Shown here in pieces: positions 1 through 7,848 of a stretch of DNA of 64,000 bases. The stretch's first letter is position 1; each line of letters opens with the position of its first letter. A program made the translations under genes and the position numbers. The notes under the pieces are model-generated. The model saw only the letters and a program-made list of their open reading frames with translations. It searched no databases and was not told where the DNA came from. The DNA is from Aggregatibacter kilianii (GTDB taxonomy: Bacteria > Pseudomonadota > Gammaproteobacteria > Enterobacterales > Pasteurellaceae). Location of the stretch: assembly GCF_003129965.1 (NCBI RefSeq), contig NZ_NRCJ01000013.1, forward strand, positions 1 through 64,000, in the 5' to 3' direction.

Positions 1-72
1 AGGTTTGAAACGGCTTACGCCGTTTGTGCCTTATATCTCCGCCCTGAAGGACGGAGTTTTACGGCACGTTGG
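1..72 (-). mobile_element. End of an IS200/IS605-like insertion (partial, runs off the window)
   Basis: Reading the minus strand, the portal gene stops matching its family right after the bases TTTAT (73-77). The flanking 72 bases hold two hairpins: CTCCGCCC/GGACGGAG (37-44/49-56, loop TGAA, one pair that is G-U on the minus strand) and AAACGGC/GCCGTTT (8-14/19-25, loop TTAC). Subterminal hairpins, no target duplication and insertion 3' of a T-rich tetra- or pentanucleotide are hallmarks of single-strand transposing IS200/IS605 elements. No transposase is visible because the element continues beyond position 1. The family is inferred. Confidence 0.5.
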
Positions 73-240
73 ATAAAGCGACAGGTCGCCGTTGCCGCGT
101 CCGCGCAGTACGCCGTCTTCCGGCTGTGCCAGCTCGCCCATGTAGGCTTTGGTGATGTCCTGCCCGTCGCCGGTGCCGGCGATAGTGCGGTTGGTTTCAG
201 GTTTTTTGTTTTTGCTTTTAAACCAATCTTTAATGCCCAT
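73..240 (-). pseudogene. Mu-like portal protein (gp29/DUF935), 5' fragment interrupted by insertion
   Basis: The first 56 codons read MGIKDWFKSK... and include a VLRGRGNGDLSLY stretch typical of the N-terminus of DUF935 portal proteins, the dodecameric ring through which DNA enters the head. In the family, this stretch is followed by an acidic EE(I/V)LRD segment. Here the reading diverges right after the Tyr codon into unrelated sequence and stops 13 codons later. The start ATG at 240 has a GAGG about 9 bases upstream and follows the terminase stop, so the gene belongs to the leftward packaging operon. The rest of the gene presumably lies beyond the insertion. Portal loss would make this prophage unable to package DNA. 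Confidence 0.7.
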
Positions 241-242
241 AA

Positions 243-1847
243 TCAAAATCCTCTAAAATTATTGTGCCCTCGCACCGTACCAAATCCGCGCGCAGAAAAG
301 CCCGCGCTTTCACCGAATAAATCCGCCGTGTCGCGCCGTTTGCCGGCTTTAAAATCAATCTCAAAGCCCTCGTCGGTGCGATAGGCATAATAGAGCAAGA
401 GCTTCGCAATGCCCGCGTCGCCGTGGCGTTGTGTGCCGCTCGTACCGGTGGTGCGTTTGTCGGGGATTCGCGGTGTGCCTTTGATGACCTGGAACGCGCG
501 CAAATCGTCGAGCATGTCGGCGTGGCGCGGAATGCCGTGAAACGTCCCGTCCTCAAGAGCGGCTTTAAACGGCGGCGCGTGTTGGGCGTACCATGACTCG
601 CTTAACATCACCGATTCGACCACCTGCCCGTAGCGGTCAAATGCCGCTTCGGATAAAAATTGCCCGTTGCCGCGTCCGTCGTTTGCGGCTTTGGATAAGC
701 GCGGCAGGCGGTCGCCGATGTAATAATAAATCTGTTCCTGCTGCTTAAACGGCACCTTGGATATTTCCAGCACCAACACTTCTTTGAGGGTTAAATCCGG
801 CTGTTCTTGTCCTACGCAAATCACCGACAAGTCACCGCTACGCGCAAAGTCCTCGCCGATGTAGCTACGTTGCCCGTTCGGCAGAGATTGCAACACCGGG
901 AGCAGGTTTTCTTCGCACCATTCTTCGATTTCGGCGTAGCGTACGGGCTCGTCGATTAAGCTAAATTCATCGTTTTTGGTTAAGCGGATGAGCGGGGTGT
1001 CTTTGCTCATGCGGCTTTCAATCAGTGCACGGGTGAGCCACGCGCCGCCGGAGTTACGCGGAATACAATCCAACTCTTCGGACGCCGCGTCGCCGTAAGA
1101 GGCGCGGATTTCATCCACCCAAGCGTCCTCGGCTTCCTGCGTCCATTCGCGCCCCAAACGCAGACAAATACGTTGATAAAGCCCGTCTTTAATGGCGTCA
1201 TCAAATGTAATCGTGTGCAGGCTGTAAGGTTTTTTACCTGCTTTAACGTCACTAATCAGCTCGTTAAACGGGTTATCCACGCCATTGTGGGTGCTGATGA
1301 TATGCACCTGACCGCCCCACATCAAAAGCGCCATCGCCGCTTTAAGCAATTCCGGCAAGTCATCGTGGAACGCGGCTTCGTCAATAATCACGCGCCCTTG
1401 TTTACCCCGTAAGTTAGAGGGGCGGGATGACAACGCGGTGATACGCCAGCCGCTGGCAAAACGTATGACATAAGCCAGAATGGCTTTTTCGTCATCGCCA
1501 TCCTTAAAAATCTCTTCGACTTCTTCAATCTCACCTGCCGCCAACCCGTAGGCTTTCGCCCAGTCACCACAATCGCGGATAAATTCTTGTGCCATGTCCT
1601 TGTTGTAGCCGATGTACCAGGCATCCATCCCTTTTTGTGATGCGGCAAGTAATCCGGTATCCGCCGCCTCCCCCCAAGTCAAACCAATACGGCGGGACTT
1701 TTCGCACAGTTTTACCGGTGTTAAATCCGCGCACCAGCGTTGCTGATAACCGAGCAACAACATGGGCGTGCGGTATTCACGGCTAATGGCTTTTGCCACT
1801 TCGGAGTATTTAAAATCGTCGGCGGCAGTGGATTGTTTTTCGGTCAT
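243..1847 (-). CDS. Phage terminase large subunit, Mu gp28-like
   Basis: This 534-residue protein is the packaging motor ATPase and nuclease that fills the procapsid. An N-terminal Walker A-like stretch KSRRIGLTWG lies at about residues 50-59, and a Walker B stretch VIIDEA at about 153-158. A typical SSRPSNLRGKQG segment precedes Walker B. The C-terminal half carries the predicted RNase H-fold nuclease, beginning near the YIGEDFARSGD stretch. The start codon overlaps the stop of the small-terminase-like gene by one base, so translation is probably coupled. It is followed by the broken portal gene. The frame is intact. Confidence 0.92.
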   Translation of the reverse strand: MTEKQSTAADDFKYSEVAKAISREYRTPMLLLGYQQRWCADLTPVKLCEKSRRIGLTWGEAADTGLLAASQKGMDAWYIGYNKDMAQEFIRDCGDWAKAYGLAAGEIEEVEEIFKDGDDEKAILAYVIRFASGWRITALSSRPSNLRGKQGRVIIDEAAFHDDLPELLKAAMALLMWGGQVHIISTHNGVDNPFNELISDVKAGKKPYSLHTITFDDAIKDGLYQRICLRLGREWTQEAEDAWVDEIRASYGDAASEELDCIPRNSGGAWLTRALIESRMSKDTPLIRLTKNDEFSLIDEPVRYAEIEEWCEENLLPVLQSLPNGQRSYIGEDFARSGDLSVICVGQEQPDLTLKEVLVLEISKVPFKQQEQIYYYIGDRLPRLSKAANDGRGNGQFLSEAAFDRYGQVVESVMLSESWYAQHAPPFKAALEDGTFHGIPRHADMLDDLRAFQVIKGTPRIPDKRTTGTSGTQRHGDAGIAKLLLYYAYRTDEGFEIDFKAGKRRDTADLFGESAGFSARGFGTVRGHNNFRGF

Positions 1848-2386
1848 TACACAATTCCTAAAATTTGTTTTCGGATTTGGTCGGCTGTTTCTTCGGTTAA
1901 GCCGTTTTTCTTCACAACCTTATCCACTTCCTTGGCGGCGGCTTCGGCGCGGGCTTTGATTTCGGCTTGGTATTTTTTCAGGTTAATGCTGGCACCGATA
2001 AGCGGGCTGATGTTTTTACCCACAAAAGACAAGGCGGCAAGGCGTTTCATCGGGTCGTCTTCCGCGTTGATGTCTTCCATTTTCATCAATGTGTTAAACA
2101 CCTGACTTTGGATCATCTCCAAAATCGCGTCGCTTTGTGCGCCTTTGTCACTGCTGATATTGTCCGTGATGATTTTTGCGGCCTCGGTACTGGCTTTCAC
2201 CGACGCTAAACGGCGTTCCAGCTCCTGCCCGTAACGGTGCACCGCACTACGGGAGATGTCGTAACCACGGGCTTTGAGGGCGTCTTCCAGTGCGCTGTAA
2301 CCGCTAAAGTTATTCTCAACAAGGGCGGCGTCCAGCCAATCCTTGACGGATTGCGGCAGTTGTTTGACGGTTGAGCGTTTCGGCAT
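1847..2386 (-). CDS. Mu gp27-like protein (DUF3486), probable small terminase
   Basis: This 179-residue, mostly helical protein starts MPKRSTVKQLPQSVKDWLD and has an early helix-turn-helix-like stretch (GYSALEDALKARGYDISRSAVHRYGQEL). That matches DUF3486, the family of Mu gp27, which sits directly upstream of the large terminase and is taken to be the DNA-recognising small subunit. The rest is coiled-coil-like and ends in a Lys/Glu-rich tail. It is followed by the terminase with a one-base overlap. The small-terminase role comes from family and position, not from a catalytic motif. Confidence 0.85.
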   Translation of the reverse strand: MPKRSTVKQLPQSVKDWLDAALVENNFSGYSALEDALKARGYDISRSAVHRYGQELERRLASVKASTEAAKIITDNISSDKGAQSDAILEMIQSQVFNTLMKMEDINAEDDPMKRLAALSFVGKNISPLIGASINLKKYQAEIKARAEAAAKEVDKVVKKNGLTEETADQIRKQILGIV

Positions 2387-2395
2387 GTCGCCTCC

Positions 2396-2716
2396 TTACC
2401 AGTATTTTTCAGGGCGGGCAATGCCGTTGATAGACGCGCTGGTGTACTCGACAAAATCAATGCCTTCAGCGGTCAATTTGCCGTGCCAGCGGGCAGTATC
2501 GCGTCCGCGCAACTCAATGAGATTACGCCCGGCTAAATAGTCCATTTCGCGGCGTAACTCAAGGGCGGTCAGTTGCATCGGCACGCTTTGGATGGTGGTT
2601 AAAATCAGGCTTTCCGCCGCACCGATGGGACGGGCGTGGTCGAGAGTAAGCAAAATTAACCAGCGTACGTGCTCGCGTTTGTTTTTCTCAAATTGGATCA
2701 TGTTATTTTCGTCCAT
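2396..2716 (-). CDS. Mu gp26-like small phage protein
   Basis: This 106-residue protein lies between the gp25-like and gp27-like genes, the slot held by gp26 in Mu. Its central part (LDHARPIGAAESLILTTIQSVPMQLTALELRREMDYLAGRNLIELRG) looks like a winged-helix fold. The first ATG (2716) overlaps the upstream stop by 14 bases. An internal ATG at 2701, giving MIQFEKNKRE, is an equally plausible start. No enzymatic motif is visible. The product is probably an accessory head or packaging protein. The family is recognised by order and general resemblance only. Confidence 0.7.
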   Translation of the reverse strand: MDENNMIQFEKNKREHVRWLILLTLDHARPIGAAESLILTTIQSVPMQLTALELRREMDYLAGRNLIELRGRDTARWHGKLTAEGIDFVEYTSASINGIARPEKYW

Positions 2717-3053
2717 ACATTAAAATTACCCTGTCTAACTTTTCATTGATTGCGTCAAACCGCGCCGAATTAACGGTCTCGCTACGAATCGCGTCGTCGC
2801 GTTTTTGGTAGTCCTCCGGCATTTTTATCTTTAGTTCCATCACGATGTTGTTAGCAGCTTCCGAAAGGCGGCGCGCCTCTTTGATGTCTTGGTGGAGCTG
2901 CTGATATTGGGTTTCGGTAAACTTAAATTTTTCGTTCAGCTTGGATTCAAACTGTGCGAGCAGGATTTTCCCAAAGCCAATCAGCATGCCGATAATGGTA
3001 ATGACCAGGCTCACAAAAAAGGTGATGACCTGCCATGTACTGACTTCCGTCAT
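2703..3053 (-). CDS. Mu gp25-like membrane protein (DUF2730)
   Basis: This 116-residue protein has one N-terminal membrane segment (about residues 9-31, VITFFVSLVITIIGMLIGF) followed by a long charged helix (about 33-100). That layout is typical of DUF2730 proteins found between lysis and packaging genes in Mu-like phages. Its function is unknown in the family. A short link between the inner membrane and a cytoplasmic partner is plausible but inferred. The ATG overlaps the stop of the Rz1-like gene by four bases, so it is part of the same leftward operon. Confidence 0.72.
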   Translation of the reverse strand: MTEVSTWQVITFFVSLVITIIGMLIGFGKILLAQFESKLNEKFKFTETQYQQLHQDIKEARRLSEAANNIVMELKIKMPEDYQKRDDAIRSETVNSARFDAINEKLDRVILMYGRK

Positions 3054-3325
3054 TTTCCCTCCCCCTTTTGCACATAATTAATCAAATCCACGTGCAAGCC
3101 GGCACAAATGCCGTATAAATCATACATTTGCTTTAATGCCACTAACACCGCGTCACTGTGGTTTTGCGGGAGTGGCGGCAGGGCTTGGCACGGCACCGCT
3201 AATGCCGCCGGTAACGGCTTTGGCTGCGCGGGTGCGGGCGTCACTGAGCTTTTGCAGGCTGTCAGCAGGATAGCGGCAATCGCGACGGCGATGGCTGTTT
3301 TTCGCAAGGGTTTGCTGTAGTTCAT
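3050..3325 (-). CDS. Rz1-like outer-membrane spanin lipoprotein
   Basis: This 91-residue protein has a signal peptide ending in the lipobox LLTAC (Cys24), followed by a proline-rich stretch (PAPAQPKPLPAALAVPCQALPPLP). That is the usual composition of o-spanins, which pair with Rz to fuse inner and outer membranes at the last step of lysis. Most of the gene lies inside the 3' half of the Rz-like gene in another frame, the classic embedded Rz/Rz1 layout. I chose the ATG at 3325 because an upstream in-frame ATG would lengthen the signal peptide with charged residues. Confidence 0.8.
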   Translation of the reverse strand: MNYSKPLRKTAIAVAIAAILLTACKSSVTPAPAQPKPLPAALAVPCQALPPLPQNHSDAVLVALKQMYDLYGICAGLHVDLINYVQKGEGK

Positions 3326-3599
3326 AGGTTGTTTGGTCTCCTTCGGTTTGATAGTCGGCAAGTTTGGCGAGGGTGATTTGGCTAACGACAGCCGCCGTCA
3401 TGATGTCACGTCCCATGCGGTCTAATTGCCCCTTAATTGCCGTTTTCTCCTCTTGTTCGTAGGTGGCTTTGGTATCAGCGACACCGCGCTCATAGGCTTG
3501 GTAGCAACTCCAAATAGTAAACAGCGTAATCAGCACGCCGTTTAAAATAGCTCTGCCGATGTCAGTTTTAAAAAGTGCGGTGACGCCTCTCATAAGCAT
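3153..3599 (-). CDS. Rz-like inner-membrane spanin
   Basis: This 148-residue protein has a single N-terminal membrane anchor (about residues 17-36) and a long periplasmic helix. It ends in a segment (DCRYPADSLQKLSDARTRAAKAV) seen in Rz-type i-spanins. It should bridge the periplasm with the overlapping Rz1 lipoprotein to disrupt the outer membrane. The start at 3599 has GGGGGA 7 bases upstream. A second ATG two codons later forms an ATGA overlap with the stop of the lytic enzyme. The coding sequence contains a DNA-uptake core at 3573. Confidence 0.78.
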   Translation of the reverse strand: MLMRGVTALFKTDIGRAILNGVLITLFTIWSCYQAYERGVADTKATYEQEEKTAIKGQLDRMGRDIMTAAVVSQITLAKLADYQTEGDQTTYELQQTLAKNSHRRRDCRYPADSLQKLSDARTRAAKAVTGGISGAVPSPAATPAKPQ

Positions 3600-4231
3600 T
3601 GCGGAATCCCCCAGTTAATATAAAGCGGTTGCCAGCGGTAGATAATCTGCTTTGGGTAGCCACGATTTTCGGCAAAATTGGCACGGCTGCGCCCGCTGTT
3701 GACGAGCTCAACACTTTGCCAGTAGGTCAGCGGGTCAAGCCCTTGCGCCTTGGCTTTGCGTTTATCACGTTGCACCCAACCCAAGCCCCCGTTATATGCC
3801 GATAACATAAATGCCATACGGTCGCATTCGGTACGCGCATTAATCTGTTCATAGTTGTAACGGTTATAACGCACTAACGCCCGCAACGCCCAGTCGGGGT
3901 TGTAGGGCTGATTGTCGGCAAGTTCGGGATACAACGCCGAAATCCAGTCGGCGGTTTTTGGCATAAACTGCGCCAAGCCTTGCGCGCCGACGGGCGAAAG
4001 TGCGGTCGTTTTCCACTGCGATTCTTGATGGATTTGCGCGGCAAACACTGGGATTGGGGCATTTAAGCCCCAAACGGCATAGCTTTCGCGGGTTAAGGTG
4101 CGTTGGTATTGCGCTGCCTGATTCGGCGCGCTGAAGGCTAACGGCACGCATAAAAGCGAGGATAGCAACAGCGCCACCAAGGCATGGGCGCAAAATTTGA
4201 AGCACTTATTGGTGCGATGGACAACGCGCAT
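3590..4231 (-). CDS. Phage lytic transglycosylase (SLT domain endolysin)
   Basis: This lysozyme-like enzyme cleaves the glycan strands of peptidoglycan during lysis. After an N-terminal hydrophobic signal or signal-anchor (LVALLLSSLLCVPLAFSAP), the SLT fold is visible: the catalytic Glu in QIHQESQW, the SPVGAQGLAQFMP block, the Tyr-rich YNRYNYEQI helix and the LSAYNGG motif. The ATG at 4231 lies 2 bases after the holin stop and gives 213 residues. A longer reading from 4327 would overlap the holin gene. With an N-terminal export signal, this could be a SAR-type or Sec-exported endolysin; which is not settled. Confidence 0.87.
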   Translation of the reverse strand: MRVVHRTNKCFKFCAHALVALLLSSLLCVPLAFSAPNQAAQYQRTLTRESYAVWGLNAPIPVFAAQIHQESQWKTTALSPVGAQGLAQFMPKTADWISALYPELADNQPYNPDWALRALVRYNRYNYEQINARTECDRMAFMLSAYNGGLGWVQRDKRKAKAQGLDPLTYWQSVELVNSGRSRANFAENRGYPKQIIYRWQPLYINWGIPQCL

Positions 4232-4233
4232 AG

Positions 4234-4602
4234 TTACAGTCCTAACGTCACGCCCAAAATAACCGCACCAACAATGAGCGCGCGGCGTAATACCACCACG
4301 GCAAAGACGTTCAAATAGCCATCGCAAATCGGATATTCCGGCTGATTTTCAGGGCGCAAGGCGAGCTTGGATTCGCGTTTATTCCAACGTTCGCGCAAAT
4401 AACTGCCGGGGCTCGAATACGGAAATAAGGCGCGGTCAAGGTGGTAACCGATAATGGATGCAATAGACACTAGGGCCAATTTATACAACACTACAGGCAA
4501 CTGCGCAGGTGAAATAAGACCAATGATCGCAAGTAAACACAGGGCGGAAATGACCCAAGATAATAGGCGACCGTGCTTTAATGCGTTTAAAAAACCTTTC
4601 AT
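4234..4602 (-). CDS. Putative holin
   Basis: This 122-residue membrane protein has hydrophobic segments at about residues 13-31, 36-52 and 98-121, separated by a charged cytoplasmic stretch (YLRERWNKRESKLALRPENQ). It is first in the leftward operon, directly before the lytic transglycosylase and the Rz/Rz1 pair. Small size, two or three membrane spans and position point to a holin that triggers access of the lytic enzyme to the wall. There is a strong TAAGGAG ribosome site. The family is not firmly recognised. Confidence 0.65.
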   Translation of the reverse strand: MKGFLNALKHGRLLSWVISALCLLAIIGLISPAQLPVVLYKLALVSIASIIGYHLDRALFPYSSPGSYLRERWNKRESKLALRPENQPEYPICDGYLNVFAVVVLRRALIVGAVILGVTLGL

Positions 4603-4845
4603 AAAAACTCCTTAGTTTTGATAAATGGGGTGGTTTGGAGTTTTTAGCTTAGCTATTTATGAAGTGCGCGTATTTTGGACGCGTTTAGAATATTTTTGAT
4701 GCACGGACAGGCAAACTAGGCACACCGAAAAACCACAGAAAAAGGATCTGACAATGTAATGTATCAACCTTTTGCGCATTTAACCCCGCGCGGCAAGCCT
4801 TATGACCTGCCGCCCTTACCGAATAACGAAAAACGAGGAAAAACA
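4603..4845. promoter_or_regulatory. Divergent intergenic region, probable late promoter
   Basis: This AT-rich gap separates the leftward lysis operon from the rightward gp49-like gene. It should hold the late promoter reading left. The stretch ACGCGTTT (4679-4686) is the reverse complement of AAACGCGT, the core also found in the two early-type promoters at 10183 and 16013, so a phage regulator could bind here. I see no clear sigma-70 promoter on the minus strand, as expected if an activator is required. Confidence 0.35.
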
Positions 4846-5109
4846 ATGGAAAAATTAACCTATGAACACATCAAATCCGTGATCAAAACGGCGGACTACT
4901 TACAATATGGCGTGCTTACGGTGTGCGTACTGACGCTGCAAAACGGCTTTACTGTCACAGGTGAAAGCGCATGCCTAAGCCTAGCAACGTATGACATGGA
5001 GGTCGGCCAGAAAGTCGCCTTTGATAATGCGATGGATAAGATTTTGATGCTGGAAGGCTATTTAGCTAAACAGCGGATGTATGAAGCCACACAACGTAGC
5101 GAGGCTTAA
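4846..5109 (+). CDS. Phage Gp49-family protein
   Basis: This 87-residue protein contains a VLTVCVLTLQNGFTVTGESACLSLATYDMEVG stretch followed by KVAFDNAMDKILMLEGYLAKQRMYE, the signature of the Gp49/Gp66 family common in tailed phages of Gram-negative bacteria. Its function is unknown. I chose the ATG at 4846 because GAGGAAAAAC precedes it. An earlier in-frame ATG at 4759 lacks a good ribosome site and would add a Pro-rich stretch. It is followed one base later by an unrecognised gene, so the two are probably cotranscribed. Confidence 0.75.
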   Translation: MEKLTYEHIKSVIKTADYLQYGVLTVCVLTLQNGFTVTGESACLSLATYDMEVGQKVAFDNAMDKILMLEGYLAKQRMYEATQRSEA

Positions 5110-5110
5110 A

Positions 5111-5488
5111 ATGAAACTTAAATCAATCAACATCGTTAAGGTTGTCATTACGCCGACGGGCTATTGTTTGGTGACCACCGAAGACTATGGCGACGCTTTT
5201 CTGATTCCTTTGCATCAAAGCAGTAACCGTTATGGTTACGCTGCAAAAGCCAAAGAACAGCCTATTGACGGCGAGTTTATTTATGTGACCAGCGCCGAGG
5301 AAATCGCAGAATGCGAAATTGAAGCGGAATGGATCGTCGCTACACCTGAAAGCGTTTATTGGGATTCTGCCTCATTTCTTCATTTCTGGAATGCCGGCAG
5401 ATTGGTTGGCGTTGATGTGATGCTGCAAGGTGTGTTTGCCCAGCAAGAAGAACTTTTTGCGCAAATTACCGGGCAAGAAGAGGAATGA
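5111..5488 (+). CDS. Unrecognised phage protein, 125 aa
   Basis: I do not recognise this acidic 125-residue protein. It has alternating beta-like and helical stretches (INIVKVVITPTGYCLVTTEDYGDAFLIPL) and ends QEEE. It directly follows the gp49-like gene. The 3' third of a close homologue occurs at 8892-8996, where its 5' part is missing. That truncated copy marks where element A joins element B. Confidence 0.6.
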   Translation: MKLKSINIVKVVITPTGYCLVTTEDYGDAFLIPLHQSSNRYGYAAKAKEQPIDGEFIYVTSAEEIAECEIEAEWIVATPESVYWDSASFLHFWNAGRLVGVDVMLQGVFAQQEELFAQITGQEEE

Positions 5489-5489
5489 T

Positions 5490-5738
5490 TTAGCGTTTCC
5501 GAAGCGTCATCGCGCGATAAACGATTTTATAAGGGCTTGCCGGTGGTTCTGTCGGTGAGCCTTTTTTATGGTACGGCATAAACCCAATTACGCCACGCTT
5601 ATACAAGCCCATCACCACATTATTTAATTCAAACTCGCTGTAGGTTTCTTCAAGTTTTTGCCAAAATTCGGCGTCCGATACAGGATTTGGATGGTGTTTT
5701 TCCATTTCTTCAATGATGATATTTTCTAGATTTTTCAT
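5490..5738 (-). CDS. Unrecognised phage protein, 82 aa (copy A)
   Basis: This 82-residue protein starts MKNLENIIIEEMEKHHPNPVSDAEFW. It has a predicted helical N-terminus and a winged-helix-like middle (LNNVVMGLYKRGVIGFMPYHKKG). It is convergent with the gene ending at 5488, with one base between the stops. A near-identical copy lies at 8998-9246 in the same context. Maintenance of both reading frames suggests a conserved phage function. Family unknown. Confidence 0.6.
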   Translation of the reverse strand: MKNLENIIIEEMEKHHPNPVSDAEFWQKLEETYSEFELNNVVMGLYKRGVIGFMPYHKKGSPTEPPASPYKIVYRAMTLRKR

Positions 5739-5775
5739 GTTTCCTCCGGTTATTTTATTAGGTTCTTATTTATTC

Positions 5776-5805
5776 TTTGTCGATGTATTCCAAAATATTG
5801 TCTTT
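5776..5805. other. Deletion junction in element A
   Basis: To the left, the sequence parallels 9246-9275 of element B (start of the 82-aa gene, then ttcttattt). To the right, from about 5806, it parallels the autotransporter gene at about 16790 of element B. Everything in between (repressor, early promoter, ner, transposition genes, gam, second promoter, adhesin signal peptide) is absent here. About 30 bases of unmatched AT-rich filler sit at the join. Confidence 0.65.
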
Positions 5806-6956
5806 TATCTACTGCAATCGGAAACACTGCCACGGTGCGCGCTAACTACGGCACGGCGATTGGCGTGCAATCTAAAGTGACTGCTGACACAGGCACCGCA
5901 GTCGGGGACGGCGCAAGCGTTAGCGGATACAGCGCCACCGCGGTTGGCACATTAGCCAACGCAAAAGGCATTAGAAGTGCGGCATTAGGACGTGATGCAC
6001 TAAGCGAAGGCAATAACTCTATCGCTATCGGCACGAAATCCAAAGCCACCGCGAACGAATCAAGCGCCGTCGGTGAGCGAGCAGAAGCTACCGCTCAAAA
6101 TTCCTCGGCTTTTGGATCTGACACTAAGGCTAGCGGCGTGAGTTCTTTAGCCGTGGGGACAGGTTCACGCGCGACAGCCGATACAGCGGTTGCGTTAGGT
6201 AATGATTCCGCCACCACCGCAAAAAGTGCAGTCGCATTAGGCGGTAGCGCACAGGCAGACCACACTTTCGGCGTGGCATTGGGCGACAGCTCAAAAACGC
6301 AAGAGGCAAAAGCGGTTAAAAGTGCGGTTGTAAATGGCGTTAATTATGGCAATTTTGCCGGCAGTGAGCCGACAGCGGTGGTTTCCGTTGGTGATGACAA
6401 GTTAAAACGTCAGATTGTTAATGTTGCCGCGGGTGAGGTCAGCAAAACCTCCACGGACGCTGTCAACGGCAGTCAGCTTTATGCGGTTGCGGGTCAAGTT
6501 TCTGCCAACTTACACCAAATTCAAGCCAACAGTGACCGAATTAATGCCAACGCAAGCCAAATTCGAGCCAACAATAGCCAAATTAATGCCAACGCGCGCC
6601 AAATTCAGGCCAACAACAACCAAATTGCAACCAACCGCGCGAACATTAACAAATTAAATGCGGGCTTGGCGGACACAAACAAACGCATTGACCGTGTCGC
6701 CGGTGATGTTGCTAAAAATCGCAAGCGTGCCAGCGCTGGCACTGCTTCCGCGCTCGCGGTTGCAAATATCCCGCACGCGACACACGGTGGTTATAGTGCG
6801 CTCGGCGTTGGGGTTGGCGGCCACGCAGGTCAGCAATCTATCGCGGTGCGTTACTCAAAAATGACCGATAGTACAAAATGGATCGTAAGCGCGTCAGTTG
6901 CGGTTAATACGCAAGATGAGGTGTCTTTTGGTGCGGGTTTGACGAGACAGTGGTAA
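5806..6956 (+). pseudogene. Trimeric autotransporter adhesin, 5'-truncated copy
   Basis: The open frame contains YadA-type head repeats (AxGxxSxAxGxxSxA pattern), a neck (NVAAGEVSKTSTDAVNGSQL), a stalk of Asn-rich heptads and a C-terminal outer-membrane anchor ending in Trp. It aligns with residues from about 99 onward of the complete gene at 16496-17941. It lacks the signal peptide, the first head repeats and any promoter. The first possible start is a GTG at 5835 with no ribosome site. It is therefore probably silent, but its frame is uninterrupted, so it could donate sequence to the intact copy by recombination. Confidence 0.8.
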
Positions 6957-6969
6957 GGAGTAAAAAAAG

Positions 6970-7269
6970 ATGGCAAGAGGCATATTAACCTACGAAATTA
7001 TGGCCAAATCAAAAGAATTATTGGGCTATGAAATCACACAAGAAGAACTGAGATTGATGCCGTATATACAGTATTGTGTGCTTAATGACCAAAACATAGA
7101 ACCTTTCCGTGTAAACAGCAACGAACGCAAAATCTTGACCGGATGGCGATATAAAGACTACATCAGTGCGCCTTCATCTGATCTTAAGATTAGCAAATTT
7201 TTTTACGATGCAATTTGTGAGCTTTTATGGATGGGGTATGTTGCGTCTGTTGAGAGAGATAAGGAGTAA
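6970..7269 (+). CDS. Unrecognised phage protein, 99 aa (copy A)
   Basis: This 99-residue protein (MARGILTYEIMAKSKELLGYEIT...) has a helical N-terminus and ends LLWMGYVxSVERDKE. It lies 13 bases after the autotransporter and 2 bases before the next gene. The homologue at 17952-18251 holds the same position in element B. Co-retention beside the adhesin in both elements hints at a shared operon. No domain is recognised. Confidence 0.6.
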   Translation: MARGILTYEIMAKSKELLGYEITQEELRLMPYIQYCVLNDQNIEPFRVNSNERKILTGWRYKDYISAPSSDLKISKFFYDAICELLWMGYVASVERDKE

Positions 7270-7271
7270 AA

Positions 7272-7817
7272 ATGAAAAAATATTTTGCTTATGATGCGTT
7301 AGAACGTGAGTTCACAACGCATGACACACTAGAAGAAGCTAAATCACAAGCGCAAGACTGTGTCGACCAGACTTTTGAATTTGGCACAAATGATGGATTT
7401 GATACTGACCTTGAAGATGCCATAAAAGAGGGGTGTTTTGGGGTTGTGTTAGGCGGGTTTGATTTACCGACCAGACCGCTCACCGAAGAGGAAAAAGAAC
7501 TCTATGCCGATGAGTTCACTCACATGGTTGAAAATCCGGTGCTTGTTGAGTATCCGCAAAATGAGTGGATTAAGTGTTTGGATAGATTGCCTGATCCGTT
7601 ACAAACCGATTATGAGCATCGTAGCGAAGAAAATAAACACATAATTTACTACACGGAAGATGGTGACTATTGGTTTATTGGCTTTGGATGGTATTTATAC
7701 GACCAAAAAGAGGATTGCCAAGGAAATTTAATCCCTTATTGGGAATCAGTCGAAAACATAGGAGAGGAAGTCGAAGTTATTTATTGGCAACCACTACCAA
7801 AACGGCCATCAGAATAG
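7272..7817 (+). CDS. DUF551-domain phage protein (copy A)
   Basis: This acidic 181-residue protein has two parts. The N-terminal half (about 1-90) contains FGVVLGGFDLPTRPL. The C-terminal half starts EWIKCLDRLPDP and ends VEVIYWQPLPKRP, the opening and closing motifs of DUF551, a small domain common in phage accessory proteins of unknown function. The ribosome site GATAAGGAG overlaps the end of the preceding gene. The homologue in element B is at 18733-19278. The remainder of the protein is not recognised. Confidence 0.7.
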   Translation: MKKYFAYDALEREFTTHDTLEEAKSQAQDCVDQTFEFGTNDGFDTDLEDAIKEGCFGVVLGGFDLPTRPLTEEEKELYADEFTHMVENPVLVEYPQNEWIKCLDRLPDPLQTDYEHRSEENKHIIYYTEDGDYWFIGFGWYLYDQKEDCQGNLIPYWESVENIGEEVEVIYWQPLPKRPSE

Positions 7818-7848
7818 CATTTATTCTTAATAATCTAACATATCATTC

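Noticed and set aside
5835-6956. A functional short adhesin starting at GTG 5835
   Set aside because: There is no signal peptide, ribosome site or promoter, and similarity to the complete gene continues upstream of this GTG.
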